DNA of 64,000 nucleotides from Candidatus Saccharimonadota bacterium (GCA_017511205.1 JAFWLE010000002.1:1-64000), one strand, 5' to 3'; counted from the stretch's first letter, positions 42,118 through 51,417 are shown. Numbers and translations: made by a program. Notes: generated by a model not told the origin, from the sequence alone.

Positions 42118-42194
42118 TGGTAGTCTCGGCGGGATTCGAACCCGCGATTGCCTGGATGAGAACCAGGAGTCCTAGACCGCTAGACGACGAGGCC
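42118..42194 (-). tRNA. tRNA-Glu(CTC)
   Basis: 77 nt with encoded CCA. The anticodon loop TTCTCAT gives CTC; anticodon stem CCTGG/CCAGG; T arm GCGGG-TTCGAAT-CCCGC; D arm GTC...GAC. The acceptor GGCCTCG/CGAGACT has a G-T first pair, usual for tRNA-Glu, and a C3-A70 mismatch, which is not usual. Confidence 0.94.
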
Positions 42195-42278
42195 AACTGG
42201 TACCAAATAAGAATACCTGATACCAATTGCGGACCCAAGGGGGGTTAGGTCCGCAAAACCATTATAGCACAATAGAAA

Positions 42279-43544
42279 TTAATATTCAACACCACCATAA
42301 TTCGGTACGGCCGAAATGAAGGTTTGGCCTGGTGCAAGTTTAATTTCAGAGCCAGATTCGTCTAAGAATTTGATTTGGTCAGATTTGGAAGTTTTACTCC
42401 AAGTACCGACTGTTGCTGTGCCGTTTTGGAAGACATAAGCCTTACCAGAACCGATGGTAGTAATTGCCTCATGATAACCGTCTGCTGCTCTGCCCTCTTG
42501 GACTATCATCGCTATTACTACGGAAGGCGCCATTTGCTTCAGTTCGCAGACGTCTTCTGGATCCTTTTCGCCTAAATCTTCGTCTGGGCAACTATACACT
42601 TCGTGAGCCAGCCCGCTTGCATAACTCCTTTTGTAGGTATTATTATCCGGATCATATTTATAGTTCACGTTGAAGGTGGCTGAGCTCCCGAACCTAATAT
42701 TGATGTCCGTAGCTTCTGCTACTATTTCCGAAGTATCATCATCACTCGGTTCGGTAATATCTAATACTTTCTCTACCACTTTTTCCATTCGCGCTTGGTT
42801 TGACTCTGCTGGCGTCAATCGCGAAAAACCTTTCAAATCTGAATTGCTAAAACCTTTGTTTTTGGCAAACTCACCTAGTTTCTCAGAAGTTGTGAACAAA
42901 TTATTCCAACGTCTTTCGCCACGGGTTCCACGGTAAAAATACGCTGGTGTCTCAGTCAAATCGCGGTATCCGCCTGCCGCTACAGCATTCAAGGCATCCT
43001 CTGCTCCGCCTGCATGTACAATTGCACAGTCAAACGGCGTATCCCACTCTAGATAATAAATTCTTAATGATCTTACTGGACCAATGATAGCTGAAGTCGG
43101 CGCCTGATAAATTGCAGCAAACCTTGTAATCCCCGCCTCAGCAATTGCTTCAAAAATTACTCCAGCTTGCTGTAAGCCTACCTGTGGCCGTCCGCCATCT
43201 GTGCCATTAGGCGTTTGAATACAATAAACCGGTGCGGTTTTTGATGCGCCCTCAGCTAGTTTTTCGCCAGTCAATAAACTATATTCTCCATCATCAGATT
43301 TCGAAGATGGAATTTCTGGGTATTCTAGAGCTCCACTGCTCGCACTCGGCAAGCAAAGCGAGACGATAATCATGATAATCCCCACTACCATTCCGACTAT
43401 TCCGCTAATAAGAAAAGTTAACTCTTTCCTCGAAAATCCGCCTGACTTCTTCTCTTTTTTGCCCTTCGAAGGTTTTCTGCTTTTCCCTTCGAAAGCTTCC
43501 TTTAAATCATCTTCACTAATTGTCATTTTATTTTTTTCGTCCAT
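42279..43544 (-). CDS. DUF3048 domain protein, membrane anchored
   Basis: 421 residues. A cytoplasmic Lys-rich N terminus, one transmembrane segment (~46-68, FLISGIVGMVVGIIMIIVSL) and an extracytoplasmic DUF3048 region, as in YerB lipoproteins: SLLTGEKL near 93, GRPQVGLQQAGVIFEAIAEAG near 118-138, IIGPVRSLRIYYLEW near 154 and the second DUF3048 half near 300-420. The molecular role is unknown; it is thought to act at the cell wall. TGGAG precedes the ATG on the minus strand. Confidence 0.88.
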   Translation of the reverse strand: MDEKNKMTISEDDLKEAFEGKSRKPSKGKKEKKSGGFSRKELTFLISGIVGMVVGIIMIIVSLCLPSASSGALEYPEIPSSKSDDGEYSLLTGEKLAEGASKTAPVYCIQTPNGTDGGRPQVGLQQAGVIFEAIAEAGITRFAAIYQAPTSAIIGPVRSLRIYYLEWDTPFDCAIVHAGGAEDALNAVAAGGYRDLTETPAYFYRGTRGERRWNNLFTTSEKLGEFAKNKGFSNSDLKGFSRLTPAESNQARMEKVVEKVLDITEPSDDDTSEIVAEATDINIRFGSSATFNVNYKYDPDNNTYKRSYASGLAHEVYSCPDEDLGEKDPEDVCELKQMAPSVVIAMIVQEGRAADGYHEAITTIGSGKAYVFQNGTATVGTWSKTSKSDQIKFLDESGSEIKLAPGQTFISAVPNYGGVEY

Positions 43545-43653
43545 TTTTACTCCACTTTTATGAACTATCTACCAGAATTATAACAAAAAACCATAACTTT
43601 TTCAAAAAATTTCCAAAAAATCCAAAATTTTTCCAAAAAAGTCAAAAAAAGTC

Positions 43654-43682
43654 TTTACATATCATTTTTCTTATGCTAATAT
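43654..43682 (+). promoter_or_regulatory. Promoter of the surface-protein gene at 43711
   Basis: TTTACA (43654-43659), 17-nt spacer, TAATAT (43677-43682), 28 nt before the ATG. Confidence 0.65.
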
Positions 43683-43710
43683 AGAAGTAGTAAAAAGTCA
43701 TACATTTAAA

Positions 43711-44772
43711 ATGAAAAGATATTATATAGGAAAAAAGTGTTTATTCAAAAAAGTTCTTGGACGCAGTATTAAATACGGTTTACCTGCCGTAGCAATTTTG
43801 GCACTTCCATTCGTCAGCTTGCCAAAAGCCGAAGCAGAAACCTGTACTACTAACCCCTGCAATACAACTTTCGAAGTTAACGTTAGAGAAACCTTAGCAG
43901 TTCAGATTACCACTCCAGCTGAAGGCGCTACTGGGGATGTCAACGACTTTTTGCGCAATAAAGTAAGCGTAGATGTTTCGACCAATAATGCTAATGGCTT
44001 TACTGCGTCAATGTATTCTACTACAAAATACGCAAGCGCTGGTAGCAATGCTACAGATTTAACTAATAATGCTGTTAATACAGCGACCATTCCTACTCTC
44101 TCAAGTTATTCCACGCGTAGCGACTTCCCGACCAATAGATGGGGTTATTCTCTAGGTTCAGCTTCGCTTGATGGAAACACTTATGGCGAAACCGATGCCG
44201 GTAGCGGCTCGAGTAGATATTATCCTTTGACTGCTAGCACTTCTACTCCAATCAAGATTCTCGAAGGTGCCACTGGCGTTACTACTGGTTCACAAAATGT
44301 TTACTTTGGTGCTAAAGCTGATACTACCAAACCGGCTGGTACTTACGAAAATACCGTGATTATTAGCGTAGTAACCGGTGCAATCGATAGCAATACCAAT
44401 CCAATTACCCCAGTTAATCCGGCTACGCCGAATCAAACTGAAAACACTGCAACTTACACCGCCGCTCCAACTGGGCACGCTACCAATGGTTCTACTACTT
44501 ATACCTATAGGAGAGCCAATACTTCTGGTGGTGTGACCGTCAGTAATACTACTACCACGGAAGTTAGCGAAGGCAACAATGTCAGTGCTTACGCTGGCTA
44601 TACTCCACCACAGGGCGTAGTCCAAAACACTGAATCAAACGTTTCGGGTGGTAATTCTCCTCTCGCAGCAGCTCTTGCTACTACCGCTTCTGTCGCAGCG
44701 ACTTCCGGATTATTCTTCTTCGTCGCGGCTAAACGCCGTAAAGATGACGACGATGACGAACAGCAAGCTTAA
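43711..44772 (+). CDS. Secreted protein with C-terminal membrane anchor
   Basis: 353 residues. Signal peptide ~1-43 (AVAILALPFVSL, then KAEAE). The body is Thr/Ser/Asn-rich and beta-type; NVRETLAVQITTPAEG near 55 and YFGAKADTTKPAGTYENTV near 200 resemble the segments seen in the secreted protein at 60423. Near the C terminus a hydrophobic stretch (LAAALATTASVAATSGLFFFVAA) is followed by KRRKDDDDDEQQA. This looks like a stop-transfer or a sortase-type sorting signal without a canonical LPXTG; a sortase is encoded at 48713. Confidence 0.78.
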   Translation: MKRYYIGKKCLFKKVLGRSIKYGLPAVAILALPFVSLPKAEAETCTTNPCNTTFEVNVRETLAVQITTPAEGATGDVNDFLRNKVSVDVSTNNANGFTASMYSTTKYASAGSNATDLTNNAVNTATIPTLSSYSTRSDFPTNRWGYSLGSASLDGNTYGETDAGSGSSRYYPLTASTSTPIKILEGATGVTTGSQNVYFGAKADTTKPAGTYENTVIISVVTGAIDSNTNPITPVNPATPNQTENTATYTAAPTGHATNGSTTYTYRRANTSGGVTVSNTTTTEVSEGNNVSAYAGYTPPQGVVQNTESNVSGGNSPLAAALATTASVAATSGLFFFVAAKRRKDDDDDEQQA

Positions 44773-44783
44773 CTAAAATCTCG

Positions 44784-44809
44784 AACCACGCCCTAGGGCG
44801 TGGTTTTTT
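44784..44809 (+). terminator. Intrinsic terminator
   Basis: AACCACGCCC pairs with GGGCGTGGTT around TA-type spacing, followed by TTTT; it ends the gene at 43711. Confidence 0.9.
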
Positions 44810-44838
44810 GATGTAGTAGATGTGATATAATATAGATT

Positions 44839-46278
44839 ATGAAAGCAGTTACTAGATTTGCGCCTAGCCCTACTGGCTATATTCATATTGGCAACGTTCG
44901 TTCCGCAATTTATCCGTATCTTTTGGCGCGCCAGACCGAAGGTAAAATGATCCTTAGAATCGAAGACACCGACCGTGAGCGCTTTGTAGAGGGGGCTACT
45001 GATTTGATTGAAGATACTCTAAAATGGTTAGGTCTTGATTGGGATGAAGGACCTATCATTGGCGGCCCAAATGGCCCGTATTTTCAAAGCGAGCGTAAGG
45101 ATATCTATTTAGCTTGGGCTAAAAAGCTCGTTAATTCTGGTCGGGCTTATGCTGACCCCACACCGAAAGAGCAAATCGATGCTTACCGCGAGGAATGTAA
45201 CCAAAAAAAGATTCCGTTTCTCTATCGTAATTTCCGCCCAGAGAATCCACCTGAATGGAAGCCAGGAATTCCACTACGTTTTAAAGCCGAGCCAAAGGAT
45301 TACGATTGGCATGACGAGGTAATGGGCGATTTGCATGCTGGCCCCGAAGCTCTAGATGATATTATTATTATCAAAAAAGACGGCTTTCCTACCTATAATT
45401 TCGCACATATTGTAGATGATTCCGAAATGGGCGTTACTCACGTAATGCGCGGCGTAGAATATCTTTCTAGCACGCCCAACTATTTAGCTCTCTACGAAGC
45501 GTTTAACCTAAAAAGACCATATTTCGTTTCTCTGCCGCATATTTTGGGGCCAAGTGGTAACAAGAAACTAGGCAAGCGTGACGGCGCCAAATCCGTCACC
45601 GAATACCGTGAAGATGGTATTTTGCCAGAAGCCATGTTGAATTACCTAGCTTGCCTTGGTTGGAACGATGGCTCCGAAAAAGAAATCTACACCAAAGCCG
45701 AGTTAATTAAAAATTTCTCCTTAGACCGCATTCAAAAATCGGGCGCTCGCTACGACGAAACCAAGTTGCTATGGCTTAACGGTGAGTGGATCCGTAAAAT
45801 TTTCGTTGAAGAAGGCGTGGATGAGCTATTTAAAAAGACTACCGACTTTTGGCCTGCAGCTGCTAAAACTGCCAACGAAAAATATCAAAAAAAGGTGCTT
45901 TCCATTATTTACGATCGGCTTAAAACCCTATCGGACCTCAAGACAATGACCGATTATTTCTTCCGCGATCCAGAGGTCAATGTTGATTTAATAGTCAATA
46001 ACAAGTTTCTAAAAAAGCTTTCCGAAGCTGACTTAGAGAATATGTTGAAAGTTACTGTGAAGGAATTGAGTGTCCTAGAAAACTGGAATGCTGATTCTCT
46101 GCAAGAAGTCTTTAATCGACTATTAGAAGAAACTGGTAAAAAGCCCGCCGAGCTGTTTAGTTTGATTCGTTTAGCGGTAAGTTTTGCTCCATTTAGTCCA
46201 GCTCTTAATCTCACTTTAGAAACTCTCGGTCAAAAAACCACTCTTTCTCGCCTTAACGCCGTGGCACGCGCAATCTAG
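44839..46278 (+). CDS. gltX: Glutamyl-tRNA synthetase
   Basis: Class Ib synthetase that charges tRNA-Glu. RFAPSPTGYIHIGN at residues 6-19 holds the HIGH motif (HIGN at 16-19), and KKLGKRDGA near 242 is the KMSKS equivalent. At 479 residues it is normal length, with a helical anticodon-binding C-terminal half. In organisms without GlnRS it can be non-discriminating; this cannot be judged here. TATAAT at 44826-44831 lies 7 nt before the ATG, no Shine-Dalgarno seen. Confidence 0.97.
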   Translation: MKAVTRFAPSPTGYIHIGNVRSAIYPYLLARQTEGKMILRIEDTDRERFVEGATDLIEDTLKWLGLDWDEGPIIGGPNGPYFQSERKDIYLAWAKKLVNSGRAYADPTPKEQIDAYREECNQKKIPFLYRNFRPENPPEWKPGIPLRFKAEPKDYDWHDEVMGDLHAGPEALDDIIIIKKDGFPTYNFAHIVDDSEMGVTHVMRGVEYLSSTPNYLALYEAFNLKRPYFVSLPHILGPSGNKKLGKRDGAKSVTEYREDGILPEAMLNYLACLGWNDGSEKEIYTKAELIKNFSLDRIQKSGARYDETKLLWLNGEWIRKIFVEEGVDELFKKTTDFWPAAAKTANEKYQKKVLSIIYDRLKTLSDLKTMTDYFFRDPEVNVDLIVNNKFLKKLSEADLENMLKVTVKELSVLENWNADSLQEVFNRLLEETGKKPAELFSLIRLAVSFAPFSPALNLTLETLGQKTTLSRLNAVARAI

Positions 46279-46300
46279 CTAGTTCGACACTTTTATAAAC

Positions 46301-47143
46301 TTATAGCGAAACTGCGATGGAACGAATCTGTTTGTGTGTAAGAGATCCACTTGTGGTGTTTAATTTATAAACGATCCCCCCATTGACCCAGGCCGCATTA
46401 CTATCACTGATATAAAGAGTTAAGCCTTGTTCTCTCACAATGGCGTAGTTGTCTTTAAAGGTCGGCTGTACATAATTAGTCATTAAAGCATTTGAATCCC
46501 AAGAAGACGACTCCTCTATCAGCGAGAATTCGTCGCCAGTCTTAGAATTTCTAAAAACGATTGTGATTTTACCATCCTCGGATGTAATACCAGAAACTCC
46601 AAAATCTCGTGGTACGTAGCTTGGATACGAAGCATTAATTCCAGTTTGCATCGCTGCCACTTTTAGTGAAATATCTGGCATATTCAAATTGACGAAATAA
46701 ACGATACCGAAAACGACAATTATTGTACAAGCCAAAGCTAGAGCTAACCGTCCAAAACCAAATTGCATCTTTGCTTTAGAATTTGACATCTCGGAGCCAT
46801 CTTCCGGCATAGCACTAGCATTGGCTAGAGCTTTTCTGATGGCCTGGTCTTTAAGCTCCTTAGCACTAGCCATCCTGATTTGCTCTTCTTGACGCTGATT
46901 ACGCTGGCGTAACTCATCGTTAGCTCGTTTCTGCATTGGATGAACCGTGACCTTTTCACGAATAATGTTAGCTTGCCTCTCGGTATGGGTATTGAAATGC
47001 GAAACTTTAGGACTCCTTTTCACTGTCGCGGTTACATTCGTCTTATCACTCTGACGTACCAAGATTTTGCGCTCCGAAGCCATAGAAACCTTCGGCTGAC
47101 GACGCGCTGTCACGACATTAGTGTCTTCTTCTGTCTTTTGCAT
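46301..47143 (-). CDS. Membrane-anchored protein with DUF4367-like domain
   Basis: 280 residues. A long basic, Gln/Arg-rich cytoplasmic part (1-~128), one transmembrane segment (~130-152, LALALACTIIVVFGIVYFV) and an outer domain that recalls DUF4367: YPSYVPRDFGVSG near 174, GDEFSLIEESSSWDSNAL near 205, and AWVNGGIVYKLNTTSG near 249 with a final IRSIAVSL. It is divergent from the PEGA-domain gene and both are bitopic surface proteins. Function unknown. Confidence 0.68.
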   Translation of the reverse strand: MQKTEEDTNVVTARRQPKVSMASERKILVRQSDKTNVTATVKRSPKVSHFNTHTERQANIIREKVTVHPMQKRANDELRQRNQRQEEQIRMASAKELKDQAIRKALANASAMPEDGSEMSNSKAKMQFGFGRLALALACTIIVVFGIVYFVNLNMPDISLKVAAMQTGINASYPSYVPRDFGVSGITSEDGKITIVFRNSKTGDEFSLIEESSSWDSNALMTNYVQPTFKDNYAIVREQGLTLYISDSNAAWVNGGIVYKLNTTSGSLTHKQIRSIAVSL

Positions 47144-47237
47144 TTAATACCTCGCTTATTCTATATCTATCATACACGTTTCATTCCAAAAACGCAAGAG
47201 CTAAATTTAATAAAAATTATGGTATAATATGCAATAT

Positions 47238-48716
47238 ATGGATGCAGAAAAAAAACAGCGTCGCCAAAGCCTCAAAGTAATTTTTTCTGAGGCCATTATG
47301 GTGCTTGCCGTGGTTGTTTCGGTCGTAGTGCTAGCTCTTATAGTCTCTGGCTACTGGATCAATTCCGATTTCAAAGTTGAACGCCAAGGCATGCTACAAA
47401 TTTCCTCTATGCCAGCTGGGGCAGACGTCAGCATCGATGGTGATACTGCTTGGCTTCAAAGGACTAATACTTCCAAGGTTTTGTCGAGTGGCGAGCACAC
47501 CGTAGTGCTTACCAAGGAAGGCTATGATTCTTGGACCAAAACTATCAATATCCAAGAAGGGTTGCTTTACAGATTGCACTACCCTAGATTATTTTTAAAT
47601 CAGCGCACCGCGCAAAAGATGCTAAATTTAGATGGCATTACTACTACTTCAATTTCTCCAGACGATAGCATTATTCTTCTAACCAATAATACTACCAAGT
47701 GGCAACTTCTTAATCTCACAGAAGATAAGCCTTCTAGCACTAAGTTAGACATTTCCAAAGTCTTTTCTAGTATCAGCCTGGCAGACGACGCTAAGGAAGG
47801 TTTATTCACTGGTGAGATAGTCACTGCAGACTGGGATTTAGACGCTTCTCATATTCTTTTTGAAGTTAAAACTGCCGATAAAAAACTCGAATGGGTACTT
47901 CTTGACGTCAAAAATCCTGAGAAGAGTTTGAATCTCACTAAAGAATTTGGCGTGGACTTTAGTACTGTGCAAATTCTTGATAATTCCTCAAGCAATCTCA
48001 TGGGTATCGAAAAAGGTAATTTACGTAGAGTTGATGTCTCAGGGCGTTCAATGTCGGCCGTACTAGCCAAAAACGTCCAAAGTTTCGATCACTATCACAA
48101 TGAAATAGTCTTTGCCGCTGAGTCCACTGAATCTGATAATCTCATTGAAGCTATGGAATCTCAAAAAGCTGAAGGATCTGGAGAGTCTGATAAATCGGAT
48201 GAAGAATTGCCTTATTTCGTAGGTAATTTCAAATTAAATGATGATAAATATACTATCTTGTTTAAAACTGCTTCTCCGACCAAAGCGGTCCTCAGTCAAT
48301 TTTATGACCAGAAGTATTATACAGTTTTAGAGGAAAGCCAGGTGAGAGTATACACCCACGACGATCTGGAAGAATATGCTAAATATGATCTAAACTTTAC
48401 GCCAGAAAAAATCAAAGTCGGTCATGATGGTGAGTTTATTCTAATGTATAGCGGCGCACATATTGCTTCGCTTGATATGGAAGCAAATTCTGTGCGTGAG
48501 TGGCAAGCTGAGGGCGAATCCTTCAGCTGGCTCGACTTTGATATGCTTTATAGCGTCAAAGACGGTGAGCTATTTGTTTACGATTTCGATGGCCTCAATA
48601 AACGTTCCCTTGCCAAAAATGTTTCCGATCATTTTTCAGTTGGTATTACTGATAATAAATGGTTATATTATTTCAGCGATAATCATTTAATGCGCGAATG
48701 GATTGTTGAGCATTAA
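47238..48716 (+). CDS. PEGA domain protein, bitopic
   Basis: 492 residues from the ATG at 47238. One N-terminal transmembrane segment (~17-40), a PEGA domain (ISSMPAGADVSIDG near 57, then SGEHTVVLTKEGYDSWTKTI) and ~370 residues of beta-propeller-like repeats (SPDDSIILLTNN, DASHILFEV, KIKVGHDGEFILMYSG). PEGA domains often bind cell-surface structures. An upstream ATG at 47229 lies directly after TATAAT (47223-47228) and would be too close to be transcribed; 47238 fits a leaderless start. The stop overlaps that of the convergent sortase. Confidence 0.8.
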   Translation: MDAEKKQRRQSLKVIFSEAIMVLAVVVSVVVLALIVSGYWINSDFKVERQGMLQISSMPAGADVSIDGDTAWLQRTNTSKVLSSGEHTVVLTKEGYDSWTKTINIQEGLLYRLHYPRLFLNQRTAQKMLNLDGITTTSISPDDSIILLTNNTTKWQLLNLTEDKPSSTKLDISKVFSSISLADDAKEGLFTGEIVTADWDLDASHILFEVKTADKKLEWVLLDVKNPEKSLNLTKEFGVDFSTVQILDNSSSNLMGIEKGNLRRVDVSGRSMSAVLAKNVQSFDHYHNEIVFAAESTESDNLIEAMESQKAEGSGESDKSDEELPYFVGNFKLNDDKYTILFKTASPTKAVLSQFYDQKYYTVLEESQVRVYTHDDLEEYAKYDLNFTPEKIKVGHDGEFILMYSGAHIASLDMEANSVREWQAEGESFSWLDFDMLYSVKDGELFVYDFDGLNKRSLAKNVSDHFSVGITDNKWLYYFSDNHLMREWIVEH

Positions 48717-49927
48717 TTCCCTGTTAAGAAGTTCCAAATTCCTTCAAAGAAGGATGGTTCATTAGATGGCAAACTCTCAGTGTTTTCTGTTGGTGTATAT
48801 TGTTCGGCCTGCTCGGCTTCGTCGGTACTCGGAGAGATTTGTTCGCCTGTCACCAGTAGACGATACCTAGACGTACCAAGTGGTGTGCAAGTAACCAAAG
48901 TGATTAAAGGTTTATTAGTCTCTACTACTAAAGCCGCTACGTTTGATGGTTCCACTACCTCTTTTTTGACTACACGGTAAGTGTATCTGACCGAATTATA
49001 ATTCACGTAAATCAAATCACCGTCTTCCAAACGTTCAAGCCCAGAAAAAATGTATTTATATGGATTAGAACTATAAATATCACCCGCTGAGTGCCCAGTA
49101 ATTACCAAATTACCAATTTCACCAGGAAAGGCACTAGCTCCTGCAATACGATAATGTGCCACGCCGTTATTCATAGCCGACATCACCTCTGAAAGTGGGA
49201 TGTCAAAATGGATTGGTACATCGATATTTAGTTTTGGAATAATCAACCGTGGCTCAGGCGAAACCGTCTGCGTAATTGTCGGATCTATCGCCTCGATTTC
49301 CGAAGCCGGTGCATTCCCCGGTGAAACATAGGCCATAATTGGCGCAAAAATTAAACGGTTGTACTGCAAGAACAGAATCAAAAGCATTACTGCGACCCCA
49401 GCAAAAATCGGTATCAAATGCCTCTTGCGATGAGTTTTTTTAGCGCTCTCCGTCGCTTTTTTACGGATTTTTAGTCTTAATTTACTCTTAATGTCATCAT
49501 CTTGATCACCATAAGGGACTGCCCCATCGGTACCAAGCGACAGCCCAGATTTGTTATCAATCTTGGCGCTAGAACGTGTCAGGGAGCTCAGGATTTCCTC
49601 TTCCTCAGCTTTTTCCCTGGCGTCTTTTAAGCGCTCCTTAGCGATATAGTCTTTCGCAGCTTTAGAATAATAGTCACTATAGTATTTTTGATAATAGTTT
49701 TGCCAAGCCGAATGATACTTTTTCCAAGATTCCGAATTGATTTTAGAAGTCACGGGAGCATCCTTCAGGCGAGCACTATCCCGACTGGTATATTCCTTAG
49801 CGCTTGCTTCCCTAGCGGCTTTCTGGGCCGCCTCAGCATAGGCCGCTAAGACTTTACGTCTAGCGATTGCTGCAGCCGCCTGCCTTTGCAGGTCAGAAGA
49901 AACTTGCCCACCGTCTTTGGAATCCAT
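48713..49927 (-). CDS. Sortase family transpeptidase
   Basis: 404 residues. The first ~155 are cytoplasmic, Ala/Lys-rich and helical; a transmembrane segment follows (~160-180, IFAGVAVMLLILFL); the C-terminal sortase domain has IPKLNIDVPIHF near 228, TGHSAG with catalytic His279, TLVTCTP with catalytic Cys347, and TSRYRLLV with the Arg. The TCTP...RYRLLV form resembles class C-E sortases. It would anchor secreted proteins, although no canonical LPXTG substrate is seen in the window. The unusually long cytoplasmic N terminus is notable. Confidence 0.9.
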   Translation of the reverse strand: MDSKDGGQVSSDLQRQAAAAIARRKVLAAYAEAAQKAAREASAKEYTSRDSARLKDAPVTSKINSESWKKYHSAWQNYYQKYYSDYYSKAAKDYIAKERLKDAREKAEEEEILSSLTRSSAKIDNKSGLSLGTDGAVPYGDQDDDIKSKLRLKIRKKATESAKKTHRKRHLIPIFAGVAVMLLILFLQYNRLIFAPIMAYVSPGNAPASEIEAIDPTITQTVSPEPRLIIPKLNIDVPIHFDIPLSEVMSAMNNGVAHYRIAGASAFPGEIGNLVITGHSAGDIYSSNPYKYIFSGLERLEDGDLIYVNYNSVRYTYRVVKKEVVEPSNVAALVVETNKPLITLVTCTPLGTSRYRLLVTGEQISPSTDEAEQAEQYTPTENTESLPSNEPSFFEGIWNFLTGN

Positions 49928-49976
49928 AGATTGATTATAGCATATTTCGCCCTTTTATGGTAAAATAGGCTTATTC

Positions 49977-50063
49977 GGGCGAATGGCGGAATTGGTAGAC
50001 GCGGCAGACTCAAAATCTACTAGTAGCAATACTGTGAGGGTTCAAGTCCCTCTTCGCCCACCA
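49977..50063 (+). tRNA. tRNA-Leu(CAA)
   Basis: 87 nt with encoded CCA. Acceptor GGGCGAA/TTCGCCC; the anticodon loop CTCAAAA gives CAA; a long variable arm (class II); T arm GAGGG-TTCAAGT-CCCTC; discriminator A, as tRNA-Leu requires. One anticodon-stem mismatch (C-A) is seen. A TAAAAT box is at 49961-49966. Unlike the other two tRNAs here it has no structured element downstream, only a weak CCAG...CTGG hairpin. Confidence 0.95.
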
Positions 50064-50094
50064 GATTTTATAAAACCTGGATGAAATCATTGGA

Positions 50095-51297
50095 CTAGGT
50101 CATTATTGAGCCAGGATCGAATTTCTTGGAATGTTTTAATAATCTATGATACGCTGTCCTCAACCGCTTTGAGTCAGCTTCTTTGCCGCCAAATGAAAAA
50201 TTTTTACCATTGTCAATCGATGCCATATCGGCTTCTATATCTTCACGTTTGCGACGATCTCCGTTAGAATCGTATTCTAATAATAAAACTGGATACTTAG
50301 CCAAAAAACCCGGGTACGCTTGCACCAAATCATCGCATAAATCAGAAATGATTTCTTCAGCTTTACCACTATATGTCTTTCTTTTAATTTTTAATGTTGT
50401 TTCATCAACCGTTAAGGTATATCCTTTGTCTACTCCAATCCGACCTTCTTTAGCGCGTCGCTCTAAGACATCCCCGACCTTATGTAATCGTTTTTGGGGG
50501 TCATTTGTATCTATGAACTCAGATTCGTAATGCGTACCACCTATCGGTAAGACTTTCGATAGAAAATCGTCTGCACTATCATTTGCTTCTCTCTCTATGA
50601 AGAAATCGTCGTGTGCATTAACATAGAAATAATTTCCGTTTTTAATCATTGGCAGGCAAGCTAACACTACATGATCGCGAGCCGTTCTTAGTGCATAGTA
50701 AGAGATTTCTCCAGAATCCAAGCGTTGTTGTTGTACATCGTGCTGTAATTCATGCTCTACCGTATATGCAAAATTGATTATTTCGTCTACTTTCTCGTAA
50801 CCGCCTAAAACCGTTTCTTGTTTCTCTCGAGATTTTTGTGTTTCGCTTCTAGGAGTTGCCGCAAAATCTATGAAGGTTCCATTTTTAGGGCTATGGTATG
50901 CTCTCGTGCCGAACCCCCATTCCTTGCCCCTGTAATGATTGCCAGTCTGCGGATCATACCGATCATAAATAATTCCAGAAGAATGGTCGTTGATTTTTCC
51001 CCACGATTCATAACGTAGGTATATATTTATCGGGGTTTTTACGCCGTGTCTTTCTCCTCGTTTTTGCGCATATTGTACCAGTTCATCATATTCCTCGCTC
51101 GGATTTAATGTCTCTTTGCCTAGTAAATTCCTGATAGTCTGTGCGCATTCTTGATCAAGTTTTTCACCCTTAACAAGCTCTGTCGCCCTTTCTCTATCAA
51201 AGGCAGGAATACCCTTTTGATATTTTTCACCCCACGGTTTCTCATCTGATATATTAGCACTAGATTTTCTGTTAATGTCCTTTATTATTTCTGTCAC
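50095..51297 (-). CDS. Hypothetical protein with HExxH motif
   Basis: 400 residues, soluble, no signal peptide. AYTVEHELQHDVQQ near residue 177 is an HExxH zinc-protease signature, and an acidic residue that could be the third ligand lies downstream; the rest matches no family I know. The start is GTG at 51297, with TGGAGG 7 nt upstream and a TATAAT box near 51330 on the minus strand. The next upstream gene also encodes an HExxH protein. The codons and frame are normal. It could be an effector or housekeeping peptidase. Confidence 0.65.
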   Translation of the reverse strand: MTEIIKDINRKSSANISDEKPWGEKYQKGIPAFDRERATELVKGEKLDQECAQTIRNLLGKETLNPSEEYDELVQYAQKRGERHGVKTPINIYLRYESWGKINDHSSGIIYDRYDPQTGNHYRGKEWGFGTRAYHSPKNGTFIDFAATPRSETQKSREKQETVLGGYEKVDEIINFAYTVEHELQHDVQQQRLDSGEISYYALRTARDHVVLACLPMIKNGNYFYVNAHDDFFIEREANDSADDFLSKVLPIGGTHYESEFIDTNDPQKRLHKVGDVLERRAKEGRIGVDKGYTLTVDETTLKIKRKTYSGKAEEIISDLCDDLVQAYPGFLAKYPVLLLEYDSNGDRRKREDIEADMASIDNGKNFSFGGKEADSKRLRTAYHRLLKHSKKFDPGSIMT

Positions 51298-51390
51298 TTA
51301 GTCGCCTCCATCGTTTTATACTCTTATTATAGCATATTCGTTATCTAGTTTCATTCGCAATATTTTCTATACAGTGTTAAGTCCCATTTT

Positions 51391-51417
51391 GCCCCGCTCA
51401 TCAATACAGAGCGGGGC
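51391..51417. terminator. G/C-rich hairpin
   Basis: GCCCCGCTC pairs with GAGCGGGGC around a 9-nt loop, followed on the plus strand by TTTCCTTTT. It lies in the spacer between two minus-strand genes; no plus-strand gene precedes it, so it may end an unseen short plus-strand RNA. Confidence 0.6.
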
